From Terrisporobacter sp. (lineage in GTDB: Bacteria > Bacillota_A > Clostridia > Peptostreptococcales > Peptostreptococcaceae), in the NCBI GenBank assembly GCA_029851945.1, contig JARKUZ010000013.1, positions 1 to 12,854 on the forward strand: DNA of 12,854 nt, read 5' to 3'. Under the pieces are notes generated by a model that searched no databases, was not told the DNA's origin, and saw nothing but the letters and a program-made list of their open reading frames with translations. Below are positions 1 through 6,402 of this stretch, piece by piece. A program made the position numbers and the translations under genes. Numbering within the stretch: the first letter of the stretch is position 1; the number at the start of each line of letters is the position of its first letter.

Positions 1-2
1 AT

Positions 3-674
3 TATAAAAATATGCAAGAAGAATACAGAGAATATATTGAAATGTGGGTTCATGAAATTAAAACTCCTATAGCATCTACAAAATTATTAATAGAAAACAA
101 TACTAATGAAATAACAAGAAAAATAGACACACAAATGGACAAGATAGAAAACTTTGTGGAGCAAGTTTTGTACTATTCAAGAAGTGATGAAGTAGGTAAA
201 GACTATATTATAAAGAAGATAGAATTATCTCAAGTTGTTAAATCTGTAGTTAAGAAAAATCAAAGAGATTTTATTGGAAAAAGAATAAGTCTACAACTGG
301 GAGAGCTTGATGAAATTATTTATAGCGATGCAAAATGGATTGAGTTTATATTGAATCAAATAGTGGGAAATGCTATCAAGTATTCAAAAGGTCAAGATGA
401 TAAAATAAAGATTGAATCGAAGACATTGGCTAACTCCGTAGTTTTAACAATAGAAGACCATGGTGTGGGAATAATTGAGAGAGATTTAAACCGTGTATTT
501 GAAAAAGGATTCACAGGAGAAAATGGTAGAAAGTTTGGTAAAAGTACAGGTATAGGTTTATACTTATGCAAAAAACTATGTGATAAGATGGGATTGGGAT
601 TAAATATTGAATCTGAAGAAAATAAAGGAACAAAAGTAACTGTAATTTTCCCTCAAACAGAAGATTTAATATAG
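3..674 (+). CDS. Sensor histidine kinase, BceS-type, C-terminal part (5' truncated by window)
   Basis: This is the cytoplasmic kinase part of a membrane sensor histidine kinase. The reading frame is open to the left edge of the window, so the first ATG (12) is probably internal and the membrane-sensing N-terminus lies outside. Counting from that ATG, the phosphoacceptor H-box is MWVHEIKTP with His14. The N-box LNQIVGNAIKYS (about 114-125), the G1 box DHGVG (149-153) and the G2 box GKSTGIGLYL (176-185) form a complete HATPase domain. The phrase MWVHEIKTP is typical of the BceS/YxdK-like kinases that pair with an OmpR-type regulator and an ABC exporter in peptide-antibiotic sensing and resistance. 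That partner system would have to lie upstream; no such genes follow here. Kinase identity is secure; the bacitracin-type assignment rests on the H-box only. Confidence 0.9.
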   Translation, partial: YKNMQEEYREYIEMWVHEIKTPIASTKLLIENNTNEITRKIDTQMDKIENFVEQVLYYSRSDEVGKDYIIKKIELSQVVKSVVKKNQRDFIGKRISLQLGELDEIIYSDAKWIEFILNQIVGNAIKYSKGQDDKIKIESKTLANSVVLTIEDHGVGIIERDLNRVFEKGFTGENGRKFGKSTGIGLYLCKKLCDKMGLGLNIESEENKGTKVTVIFPQTEDLI

Positions 675-690
675 CTGAAAAATAAAGAAA

Positions 691-718
691 TTTAGATCAG
701 AACAAGTGAAAATATGAT
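691..718 (+). promoter_or_regulatory. Candidate sigma-A promoter for the DUF2628-like gene
   Basis: TTTAGA (691-696) and TATGAT (713-718) are separated by 16 bases and lie about 50 bases before the start at 769. No terminator is visible between the kinase gene and this gene, so read-through from upstream is also possible. The match is modest in such AT-rich DNA. Confidence 0.35.
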
Positions 719-768
719 AGTATATTAAGTATTTCAATAATTAAAATTAGTAAGGAGAAATAGAGTTT

Positions 769-1200
769 ATGGAACAACTAAATGAAGTAAGTTTATTCAT
801 ACAAAAGAACCAAAAATTTTATGAAGAGAAATTCAGAAAAATTTATGAAACAGGGAAAAGTAGATCTTGGAACTGGGCGGCATTTTTCATGGGTATATAT
901 TGGATGATATATAGAAAAATGTATTTTAAAGCAGGTGCATTTTTCATATTAAGCTTAGTAGCATCTTCTACACCGTATATTGGAGTAATACTGAATTTTG
1001 CAGTTTTAGTTGGTATAGCAATATATGCAAATGCCTTATATTTGGATCATATAAATGCAAATATTGAAAAAACAAATATATTATTTCCTAATAACAAAGA
1101 TATAATTATAAAGAGACGAGGTGGTACAAACTTACCTCTTGCACTTGGAATATATGTAGTACATAATTTATTGCTAGTAATAATTTTAATTGCATTTTAA
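769..1200 (+). CDS. DUF2628-like small membrane protein
   Basis: A 143-residue protein of unknown function. An N-terminal soluble stretch (about 1-32) ends in the aromatic block WNWAAFFMGIYWMIYRKMY (34-52). That block is the hallmark of DUF2628-type proteins, which usually read close to NWAAFFFGPxWFLYRKMY. Hydrophobic segments follow at about 54-67 and 69-91, and another at about 122-143 at the C-terminus. A basic loop (KRRGG, 115-119) precedes the last segment. The start at 769 is supported by AAGGAG at 752-757. The gene stands alone between the kinase gene and a strong terminator. Family assignment is by motif recognition; no biochemical role is known to me, and none can be inferred from its neighbours. 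Confidence 0.8.
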   Translation: MEQLNEVSLFIQKNQKFYEEKFRKIYETGKSRSWNWAAFFMGIYWMIYRKMYFKAGAFFILSLVASSTPYIGVILNFAVLVGIAIYANALYLDHINANIEKTNILFPNNKDIIIKRRGGTNLPLALGIYVVHNLLLVIILIAF

Positions 1201-1213
1201 GAAATATAAATAC

Positions 1214-1256
1214 AAATAGCATTTACTAAATCAATCTTTAGTGGATGCTATTTTTA
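1214..1256 (+). terminator. Intrinsic terminator after the DUF2628-like gene, possibly bidirectional
   Basis: The arms AATAGCATTTACTAAA (1215-1230) and TTTAGTGGATGCTATT (1237-1252) pair along 16 positions, two of them G-U, around a 6-base loop, and run into a TTTTT tract. On the opposite strand the same hairpin is followed by a T-rich stretch, so it may also stop transcription arriving from the right. Confidence 0.85.
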
Positions 1257-1340
1257 TACACTTCTAACTTTATAGTGAATTGTCTCAGTAAATAAATCTT
1301 CTAACATCTCTTGTACGTCTTTATCTGTTTCACGTAATTT
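1254..1340 (-). pseudogene. Possible 3' remnant of a lost convergent gene
   Basis: On the - strand a frame is open for 28 codons between a TAA (1341-1343) and a TAA stop (1254-1256). It reads KLRETDKDVQEMLEDLFT and continues ETIHYKVRSV. The composition is protein-like (acidic, amphipathic) and less AT-biased than the surrounding DNA. Its stop sits exactly at the edge of the shared hairpin, where the end of a convergent gene would be expected. It has no start codon or ribosome site of its own. I do not recognise the protein family. A chance open stretch of this length is possible, so this is a weak call. The rest of the 290-base gap (1201-1490) holds the terminator and the operon promoter. Confidence 0.25.
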
Positions 1341-1391
1341 TTAAAAATATATAATACTATATAAAATTATAAAAAATACGTACAATAAATA

Positions 1392-1421
1392 TTTATTAGC
1401 CTCAAATATATGTGTTATAAT
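1392..1421 (+). promoter_or_regulatory. Promoter of the molybdenum cofactor operon (extended -10)
   Basis: TGTTATAAT (1413-1421) is a perfect -10 hexamer with an extended TGn element, about 70 bases before the mogA start. The -35 region (TTTATT or TTATTA, 1392-1398) is poor, as often seen with extended -10 promoters. The short leader leaves no room for a molybdenum-cofactor riboswitch. Confidence 0.55.
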
Positions 1422-1479
1422 AATGGTTATATGATGAATATTAGGATATATTAGGGAAATTTGTTTAAATTAACAATTT

Positions 1480-1484
1480 GGAGG
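1480..1484 (+). promoter_or_regulatory. Ribosome binding site that fixes the mogA start
   Basis: GGAGG lies 6 bases before ATG 1491. An in-frame TTG at 1461 would extend the protein by 10 residues, but it lies upstream of this site and has no Shine-Dalgarno match of its own, so 1491 is chosen. Confidence 0.85.
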
Positions 1485-1490
1485 ATAAAA

Positions 1491-1982
1491 ATGTTTACAG
1501 TAGGAATTATAACAAGTAGTGATAAAGGATATCAGGGAAAAAGAGAAGATAAAAGTGGACAAGTCATTGAAGAAATAGTAAGTCAAAATGGATTTAAAGT
1601 AGTAAAAAAAATAATTCTGCCAGATGAAAAAGGCTTACTAGAAGAAGAAATGATAAACATGTGTGACAACTTGGAAGTAAATTTACTTTTAACAACAGGT
1701 GGAACAGGATTTTCAAAGAGAGACATAACTCCAGAAGCAACAAAATCCGTAATAGAAAGAGAAGCTCTAGGTATTGTTGAAGCCATAAGATTTTACAGTT
1801 TACAAATTACAAAAAGAGCTATGTTATCAAGAGCAACTTCTGGGATTAGAAAAAATACACTAATAATTAATTTACCAGGAAGCCCTAAGGCATGTAAAGA
1901 AGCATTAGATTTTGTATTAGATGATGTAAAACATGGAATTGAGATACTACTTGGGGAGGCAAAAGAATGCGCAAGAAAATAA
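1491..1982 (+). CDS. mogA: Molybdopterin adenylyltransferase, MogA/MoaB family
   Basis: A 163-residue single-domain protein of the MoCF-biosynthesis (MogA/MoaB) family, which binds molybdopterin and adenylylates it before metal insertion. The signature TTGGTGFSKRDITPEAT occupies residues 68-84 and the second conserved stretch NLPGSPKA residues 127-134, both at family-typical positions, and the length is normal. It is the first gene of the operon. Its 3' end overlaps modA by 16 bases, so modA's ribosome site and start lie inside this gene. MogA and MoaB are homologous and hard to separate by eye; the role is the same in practice. The partner metal-inserting step would be done by a MoeA-type protein, a relative of which is encoded three genes downstream. 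Confidence 0.93.
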   Translation: MFTVGIITSSDKGYQGKREDKSGQVIEEIVSQNGFKVVKKIILPDEKGLLEEEMINMCDNLEVNLLLTTGGTGFSKRDITPEATKSVIEREALGIVEAIRFYSLQITKRAMLSRATSGIRKNTLIINLPGSPKACKEALDFVLDDVKHGIEILLGEAKECARK

Positions 1983-2719
1983 AATTATTAAGTGTAATAC
2001 TTTGTATTTTTATACTTACTGGGTGCAATAAATCATCACAAAAAGAATTAACTATAAGTGTGGCTACAAGCCTTTCAGATCCAATCAATCAAATAATTGA
2101 AGAATATGAAAAAGAAAATAATGTAAAGGTTAATGTAAATTATGGTGGGTCTGGAACTTTAAAAAATCAAATTGCAAATGGAGCAGATGCATGTGTTTTT
2201 TTCTCAGCTAATGAAAAGTTTATGGATGAATTAGTAGATGAAGATATGGTTAAAGAAGAAGATGTAACAGTTCCAATAAGTAATTCATTAGTATTAATTA
2301 AAAGTAATAAATGTGAATATGACATAAAAACTTTAGAAGATATACTAAAATATGATGTAACTATGGCTATAGGTCAAACTGATACTGTACCGGCAGGACA
2401 ATATGCAAAGGAGTCTCTAGAAAAAATAGGTATTTTCAATAAAATAGAAAAAGATTTAATATATGGAAAAGATGTATCAGCCGTTAAAAATTATGTGGAA
2501 ACATCAGAAGTTGATTTGGGAATAGTTTATAAAAGTGATACTTTAGATTTGAAAAATAGTGAGGTTGTATTAGAAATTCCAGAGGACACACATGAAAAAA
2601 TAAATTATACATTAGCACCTATAAATGGTAATGAAGATGGTAAAAAAATAATTGAGTTTATTAATTCTAAAAGCTCAAAGGAAATATTAAAAGAATACGG
2701 ATTTTTAATAAATGAATAA
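1967..2719 (+). CDS. modA: Molybdate/tungstate ABC transporter substrate-binding lipoprotein
   Basis: A 250-residue ModA-family solute-binding protein that captures oxyanion outside the membrane and hands it to ModB. The N-terminus is a lipoprotein signal: basic MRKKIK, a hydrophobic core, and the lipobox LTGC with Cys20 as lipid anchor. The mature part begins with TISVATSLSDP, followed by NYGGSGTLKNQIANGADACV, equivalent to the oxyanion-contact SSG and the 'ADVFFSA' stretch of the family. VPAGQYAKESL is the typical second-lobe motif. The start at 1967 is supported by GGGGAGG at 1953-1959 inside mogA. The stop overlaps the modB start by 8 bases, so translation is probably coupled. Whether molybdate or tungstate is bound cannot be read from the sequence. 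Confidence 0.93.
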   Translation: MRKKIKLLSVILCIFILTGCNKSSQKELTISVATSLSDPINQIIEEYEKENNVKVNVNYGGSGTLKNQIANGADACVFFSANEKFMDELVDEDMVKEEDVTVPISNSLVLIKSNKCEYDIKTLEDILKYDVTMAIGQTDTVPAGQYAKESLEKIGIFNKIEKDLIYGKDVSAVKNYVETSEVDLGIVYKSDTLDLKNSEVVLEIPEDTHEKINYTLAPINGNEDGKKIIEFINSKSSKEILKEYGFLINE

Positions 2720-3377
2720 TATGATAATTGATTCTGCTATTACATCTATAAAAGTCTCTGTAATATCTGTAATAATTACTTTTATCATAGCCATATTACT
2801 TGTATATTTTAATAGCTATAAAAAAAATAAAAAGAAAAATATTATAGATATATTAATACTTTTACCCATGTTTATACCGCCATCAGCCATAGGATATATC
2901 ATATTAGTAACACTAGGTAAAAATAGTTTTATAGGTGTGATTTTAGAAAAATATTTTAATGTAAGAATAATTTTCACAATACAAGCCTCTATTATAGCCT
3001 CTGTCATAGTTACATTGCCGCTTATGTATCAAAGTATAAAAACATCTATTTTTTCAATAGAAGAAGATATAATTAATGCTGGTAAATTAGATGGAGCAAA
3101 TGATTTTCAAATATTTACTAAAATAATATTACCACTATGTAAAAAAGGTATTTATAGCGGATTATTATTATCTTTTGCTAGGTCGCTGGGTGAATTTGGA
3201 GCAACTATTTTGGTGGCTGGAAATATACCTGGAAAAACACAGACACTACCAATGGCAATGTATAATGCAATAGAAGCAAGTCAAAGTGAAAGTGCCATAA
3301 TTATATTATTTGTTATACTTAGTATATCAATATTTCTTATAACTATTTATCATAATTTGAATAAAGAGAGAATTTAG
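2712..3377 (+). CDS. modB: Molybdate/tungstate ABC transporter permease
   Basis: A 221-residue ModB-type inner-membrane permease with about five hydrophobic segments. The cytoplasmic EAA loop that contacts the ATPase is at about residues 119-147 (INAGKLDGAND to ILPLCKKGI). It is followed by SFARSLGEFGATILVAGN (154-171) and PGKTQTLPMAMY, both characteristic of ModB/CysT-like permeases. The start at 2712 overlaps the end of modA and has no good Shine-Dalgarno; an in-frame ATG at 2721 is an alternative, and both imply translational coupling to modA. The normal partner ATPase ModC is not encoded next to it: the next gene is a MoeA-like protein. Family identity is clear. Confidence 0.93.
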   Translation: MNNMIIDSAITSIKVSVISVIITFIIAILLVYFNSYKKNKKKNIIDILILLPMFIPPSAIGYIILVTLGKNSFIGVILEKYFNVRIIFTIQASIIASVIVTLPLMYQSIKTSIFSIEEDIINAGKLDGANDFQIFTKIILPLCKKGIYSGLLLSFARSLGEFGATILVAGNIPGKTQTLPMAMYNAIEASQSESAIIILFVILSISIFLITIYHNLNKERI

Positions 3378-3389
3378 GGAGAGTAGTAT

Positions 3390-4409
3390 ATGAAACAAAT
3401 AAGAATTGAAGATGCTGTAGGTTGTATTTTATCTCATGATGTTACTAAAATAGTTCCAGGAGAATTTAAGGGAAGATTATTTAAAAAAGGTCATGTAATA
3501 AAAGAAGAAGATATACCAAAACTTTTAGATATAGGTAAGGAACATATATATGTTTGGGAACAAAAAGAAGGTGAGCTTCATGAAAATGATGCAGCCATAA
3601 GAATAAAAGACTTAGTACTTGGTGAAGGTTGCTCTATATCAGAAGAAATAAAAGAAGGAAAAATAGATTTCTTTGCTGCTAGACAAGGAGTATTAAAAAT
3701 AAATAAAGACGAACTTTTAAAACTTAATTTATTAGGAGAAATAATAGTAGCTACTATGCATGATAATACTCCAGTTAAAGTAGGGGAAAAAATAGGAGCC
3801 ACAAGAGTTATTCCATTAATAATAGATGAGAAAAAGATTTTACAAGCTGAAAAAATAATAAATGAAAAAATTATAAGTGTGAAAGAAATTAAACCTAAAA
3901 AAGCTGTACTTATAACTACTGGTAATGAAGTATATAAAGGAAGAATAAAAGATGCATTTTTACCAGTTATGAAAGACAAACTAGAGTACTATGGCAGTGA
4001 AATAGTTAGACAAGTAATTCTTCCAGATAATAAGGAAATGATTACTGAAAACATATTAAAAGCCATAGAAGATGATAAAGTAGATATGATAATTTGCACT
4101 GGTGGTATGAGTGTAGATCCTGATGATGTTACACCATCAGCTATAAAAGATTGCAATGGAGAAATTGTAACTTACGGTGCACCAGTATTACCTGGAGCGA
4201 TGTTTTTATTAGCATACTATAAAAATACACCAATTTTAGGGGTTCCAAGCTGTGCTATGTATTCTAAGAGAACTATATTTGACTTAGTACTACCAAGAGT
4301 TTTAGCTGATGAAAAATTATCTTTAGAAGATATAGCAATGTATGGCAATGGAGGACTGTGCTTAAATTGTGAAATATGTTCTTTCCCTCATTGTTCATTT
4401 GGTAAATAG
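3390..4409 (+). CDS. MoeA-like molybdopterin-binding protein with cysteine-rich tail
   Basis: A 339-residue protein with a C-terminal MoCF-biosynthesis domain like that of MoeA. The motifs are LITTGNEVYKGR (174-185), ICTGGMSVDPDDVTPS (235-250), the PVLPGAMFLLAYY segment (265-277) and ILGVPSCAMYSKR (282-294). MoeA inserts molybdate or tungstate into adenylylated molybdopterin. This protein is shorter than classical MoeA (about 400 residues). Its first half is only distantly MoeA-like, and the usual C-terminal domain IV is replaced by a short tail with Cys324, Cys327, Cys330 and Cys335 (CLNCEICSFPHC). Such spacing suggests a metal or Fe-S site. It has a ribosome site (GGGAGAG, about 3378-3384) and lies 12 bases after modB. 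It could be the operon's metal insertase or a specialised molybdopterin-binding relative; I would not call it moeA outright. Confidence 0.85.
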   Translation: MKQIRIEDAVGCILSHDVTKIVPGEFKGRLFKKGHVIKEEDIPKLLDIGKEHIYVWEQKEGELHENDAAIRIKDLVLGEGCSISEEIKEGKIDFFAARQGVLKINKDELLKLNLLGEIIVATMHDNTPVKVGEKIGATRVIPLIIDEKKILQAEKIINEKIISVKEIKPKKAVLITTGNEVYKGRIKDAFLPVMKDKLEYYGSEIVRQVILPDNKEMITENILKAIEDDKVDMIICTGGMSVDPDDVTPSAIKDCNGEIVTYGAPVLPGAMFLLAYYKNTPILGVPSCAMYSKRTIFDLVLPRVLADEKLSLEDIAMYGNGGLCLNCEICSFPHCSFGK

Positions 4410-4421
4410 GAGGAATTAATC

Positions 4422-4895
4422 ATGGATAAGTTAACACATTTTGATAAAAATGGTAACGCTGTAATGGTAGATGTATCTGAAAAAAAAGAAAATGAAAGAA
4501 TAGCAACTGCTTGTTCTACTATTTCTCTAAGTAAAGAAACATTAGATTGTATAAAAAATGGTGAAGTGGGAAAAGGTGATGTATTAGGTGTGGCTAGAGT
4601 AGCTGGTATAATGGCAGCGAAAAAAACATCTGACTTAATACCAATGTGTCATCCATTAATGATAACAAAGTGTAATATAGATTATGAAATAAATGAAGTT
4701 GAAAGTAAAATAAAAATATTAGCCACAGTAAAACTTGTAGGAAAAACAGGTGTAGAAATGGAGGCACTAACAGCTGCAACTGTAACAGCACTTACAATTT
4801 ATGATATGTGTAAAGCAATGGATAAAAAAATGGTCATTGAAAATACATTTTTACTAAAGAAAACAGGAGGTAAAAGTGGGGAATTTAATTTTTAG
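4422..4895 (+). CDS. moaC: Cyclic pyranopterin monophosphate synthase
   Basis: A 157-residue MoaC that works after MoaA to rearrange the GTP-derived 3',8-cyclo intermediate into cyclic pyranopterin monophosphate. All family blocks are present: MVDVSEK (15-21), [13 protein letters not shown] (67-79), [11 protein letters not shown] (108-118), [11 protein letters not shown] (125-135) and the C-terminal KTGGKSG (147-153). Lys51 and Lys131 fall at the positions of the catalytic lysines described for bacterial MoaC. The length is standard. GGAGG at about 4409-4413 gives a clear start 12 bases after the MoeA-like gene. Its stop lies 18 bases before the moaA start. Confidence 0.97.
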   Translation: MDKLTHFDKNGNAVMVDVSEKKENERIATACSTISLSKETLDCIKNGEVGKGDVLGVARVAGIMAAKKTSDLIPMCHPLMITKCNIDYEINEVESKIKILATVKLVGKTGVEMEALTAATVTALTIYDMCKAMDKKMVIENTFLLKKTGGKSGEFNF

Positions 4896-4909
4896 TAAGT
4901 AACCACTAA
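4892..4909 (+). promoter_or_regulatory. Small hairpin in place of a ribosome site before moaA
   Basis: TTAGT (4892-4896) and ACTAA (4905-4909) can pair around an 8-base loop, covering the moaC stop and ending 4 bases before the moaA ATG. No Shine-Dalgarno sequence lies in the normal window, unlike most other genes of the operon. The stem is only 5 bp, so a regulatory role is speculative. Confidence 0.2.
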
Positions 4910-4913
4910 TATT

Positions 4914-5885
4914 ATGATAGACAAATTTGGGAGAAAAATAGACTATCTTAGGATTTCTGTAACAGAAGATTGTAATTTAAAATGTATATATTGTATAGAT
5001 GAAAATAATATACTAAGCACATGTCATAAGGATATTTTGACTAATGATGAAATAATAAAAATTGCAACCCAGTGTGCTAATTTAGGTATAAAAAAAATTC
5101 GTATTACAGGTGGAGAGCCTTTAGTCAGAAAAAATATAGATAACTTAATATATGAATTAAATAATATAGATGGTATAGAAGAAATATACATAACAACAAA
5201 TGGTGTTTTATTACATGACAAAATAGAAAATCTTAAGAACAACGGATTAACAGGAGTGAATATAAGTCTAGATTCTTTAAATAAGGATAGATTTAAGAAA
5301 CTTACTAAATTCGATAAATTATCAAATGTATTATCTTCTATAGATAAATGCTTAGAACTAGGACTTAAAGTGAAGATAAATACAGTTATTGTTGATGATA
5401 TAAATAAAGATGAAATAATAGATTTTGTTAATTTAACAAAAGATAAAAACTTATATATTAGATTTATTGAACTTATGCCAATTGGAGCAGCTAAAAAACA
5501 CAAGGGCACAAGTAATGAAGAAATACTAAATATAATAAAAGAAAACTTTGAAAATATTAAAGAAGAAAATAGAAATAAAAGAAGTGGACCAGCAAATTAT
5601 ATAAAAATAGACAATTATAAAGGGAAAATAGGATTTATAAGCCCATTATCAAGCTGTTTTTGTGAGGATTGCAACAGAATAAGATTAACGTCCAATGGAT
5701 TTTTAAAAAAATGTCTACACTATAATTATGGAGTAGATTTAAAAAAACATCTGCGTGATGGTATAGATGATAAAGATTTAAACGAGTTAATTTACGATAA
5801 TATTTATGATAAACCAGAAAAACACCATTTTATGGAGGATTGTGATAATAAAGAAAATAAATATATGAACCAAATCGGAGGATAG
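4914..5885 (+). CDS. moaA: GTP 3',8-cyclase (radical SAM, MoaA)
   Basis: A 323-residue radical SAM enzyme that starts molybdenum cofactor synthesis by cyclising GTP. The SAM-cluster motif CxxxCxxC is Cys20, Cys24 and Cys27 (EDCNLKCIYC). ITGGEPLVR (64-72) is the SAM-binding GGEP motif. The second, substrate-binding 4Fe-4S cluster uses Cys250, Cys253 and Cys267 (CEDCNRIRLT then GFLKKCLH). The chain ends in MNQIGG, the Gly-Gly tail conserved in and needed by MoaA. The length is normal. The start at 4914 begins the typical IDxFGRxIDYLRISVT stretch, yet lacks a good ribosome site. The final Gly-Gly codons (GGA GGA) also serve as the Shine-Dalgarno of the next gene. Confidence 0.97.
   Translation: MIDKFGRKIDYLRISVTEDCNLKCIYCIDENNILSTCHKDILTNDEIIKIATQCANLGIKKIRITGGEPLVRKNIDNLIYELNNIDGIEEIYITTNGVLLHDKIENLKNNGLTGVNISLDSLNKDRFKKLTKFDKLSNVLSSIDKCLELGLKVKINTVIVDDINKDEIIDFVNLTKDKNLYIRFIELMPIGAAKKHKGTSNEEILNIIKENFENIKEENRNKRSGPANYIKIDNYKGKIGFISPLSSCFCEDCNRIRLTSNGFLKKCLHYNYGVDLKKHLRDGIDDKDLNELIYDNIYDKPEKHHFMEDCDNKENKYMNQIGG
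5877..5882 (+). promoter_or_regulatory. Ribosome binding site of the MOSC gene inside the moaA Gly-Gly codons
   Basis: GGAGGA at 5877-5882 encodes the last two glycines of MoaA and lies 7 bases before ATG 5890. One hexamer thus serves the essential C-terminal tail of MoaA and translation initiation of the downstream gene. Confidence 0.75.
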
Positions 5886-5889
5886 ACAT

Positions 5890-6318
5890 ATGGGGAAAGT
5901 ATTAGCTATTTGCATAAGTGAGAAAAAAGGAACTTTAAAAACTGAAATCAGTGAAGCTAAATTTATAGAAGATTTTGGTATAGAAAATGATGCCCATGCA
6001 GGTAAATGGCATAGACAAGTTAGCTTATTAGAATTTAATAAAATAGATGAATTTAGAAAAAAAGGTGCTAATGTGGACTTTGGAGCCTTTGGAGAAAACT
6101 TGGTAATAGAAGGAATAGAGTTACACACACTTCCTATAGGTCAGCAAATAAAAATAGGAGATGTACTACTAGAAGTCACTCAAATAGGGAAAAAGTGCCA
6201 TGATAAGTGCCAGATATATTATCAAGTTGGAGAATGTATTATGCCTAAAAATGGTATATTCACAAAGGTTTTAAAGGGTGGTACTGTAAAAGTAGGACAT
6301 GAATGTAATTTAGTTTAA
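5890..6318 (+). CDS. MOSC-domain protein (molybdenum cofactor sulfurase C-terminal type)
   Basis: A 142-residue stand-alone MOSC domain. Recognisable stretches are IENDAHAGKWHRQVSLLE (31-48), FGAFGENLVIEGIEL (64-78), IGDVLLEVTQIGKKCH (89-104) and the Cys-containing segment CQIYYQVGECIMPKNGIF (107-124). Cys103, Cys107 and Cys116 are candidates for sulfur handling. MOSC domains occur at the C-terminus of cofactor sulfurases and as small free proteins, where they are predicted to bind sulfur or the molybdenum cofactor and deliver it to enzymes. Its place as last gene of the operon, 4 bases after moaA, fits a late cofactor-maturation step. The exact reaction is not known from sequence. No convincing terminator follows. 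Confidence 0.9.
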   Translation: MGKVLAICISEKKGTLKTEISEAKFIEDFGIENDAHAGKWHRQVSLLEFNKIDEFRKKGANVDFGAFGENLVIEGIELHTLPIGQQIKIGDVLLEVTQIGKKCHDKCQIYYQVGECIMPKNGIFTKVLKGGTVKVGHECNLV

Positions 6319-6355
6319 TATGATATGAAAATATTAGTTATATAATATATAAATA

Positions 6356-6374
6356 ATTATTTTGACAAAATAAT
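6356..6374 (+). repeat. AT-only inverted repeat before the lipoprotein gene
   Basis: ATTATTTT (6356-6363) and AAAATAAT (6367-6374) form a perfect 8-bp dyad around GAC. It contains a TTGACA hexamer (6362-6367) that could be a -35 box, but no good -10 lies at the right distance with room for a leader. It may be an operator or chance. It is the only hairpin between the MOSC gene and the next gene and lacks a T-tract, so it is not called a terminator. Confidence 0.25.
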
Positions 6375-6402
6375 ATAATTATATTGTATAAGGGGGTATC
6401 AT

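Noticed and set aside
1461..1490. Upstream TTG start extending mogA by 10 residues
   Set aside because: It precedes the strong GGAGG at 1480-1484 and the family begins at MFTVGIITSSD; ATG 1491 is better.
1257..1490. Molybdenum-cofactor riboswitch before the operon
   Set aside because: The leader after the extended -10 is only about 60-70 bases and shows no long multi-stem structure.
3578..3979. 133-codon open frame on the - strand inside the MoeA-like gene
   Set aside because: Antisense shadow of a well-supported coding frame; hydrophobic composition is what AT-rich antisense yields.
5024..5509. 161-codon open frame on the - strand inside moaA
   Set aside because: It lies wholly antisense to a gene with all MoaA motifs, has low-complexity Ser/Ile/Phe-rich composition and no ribosome site.
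6356..6374. Terminator of the cofactor operon
   Set aside because: The stem has only A-T pairs and is followed by no T-tract, so it was listed only as an inverted repeat.
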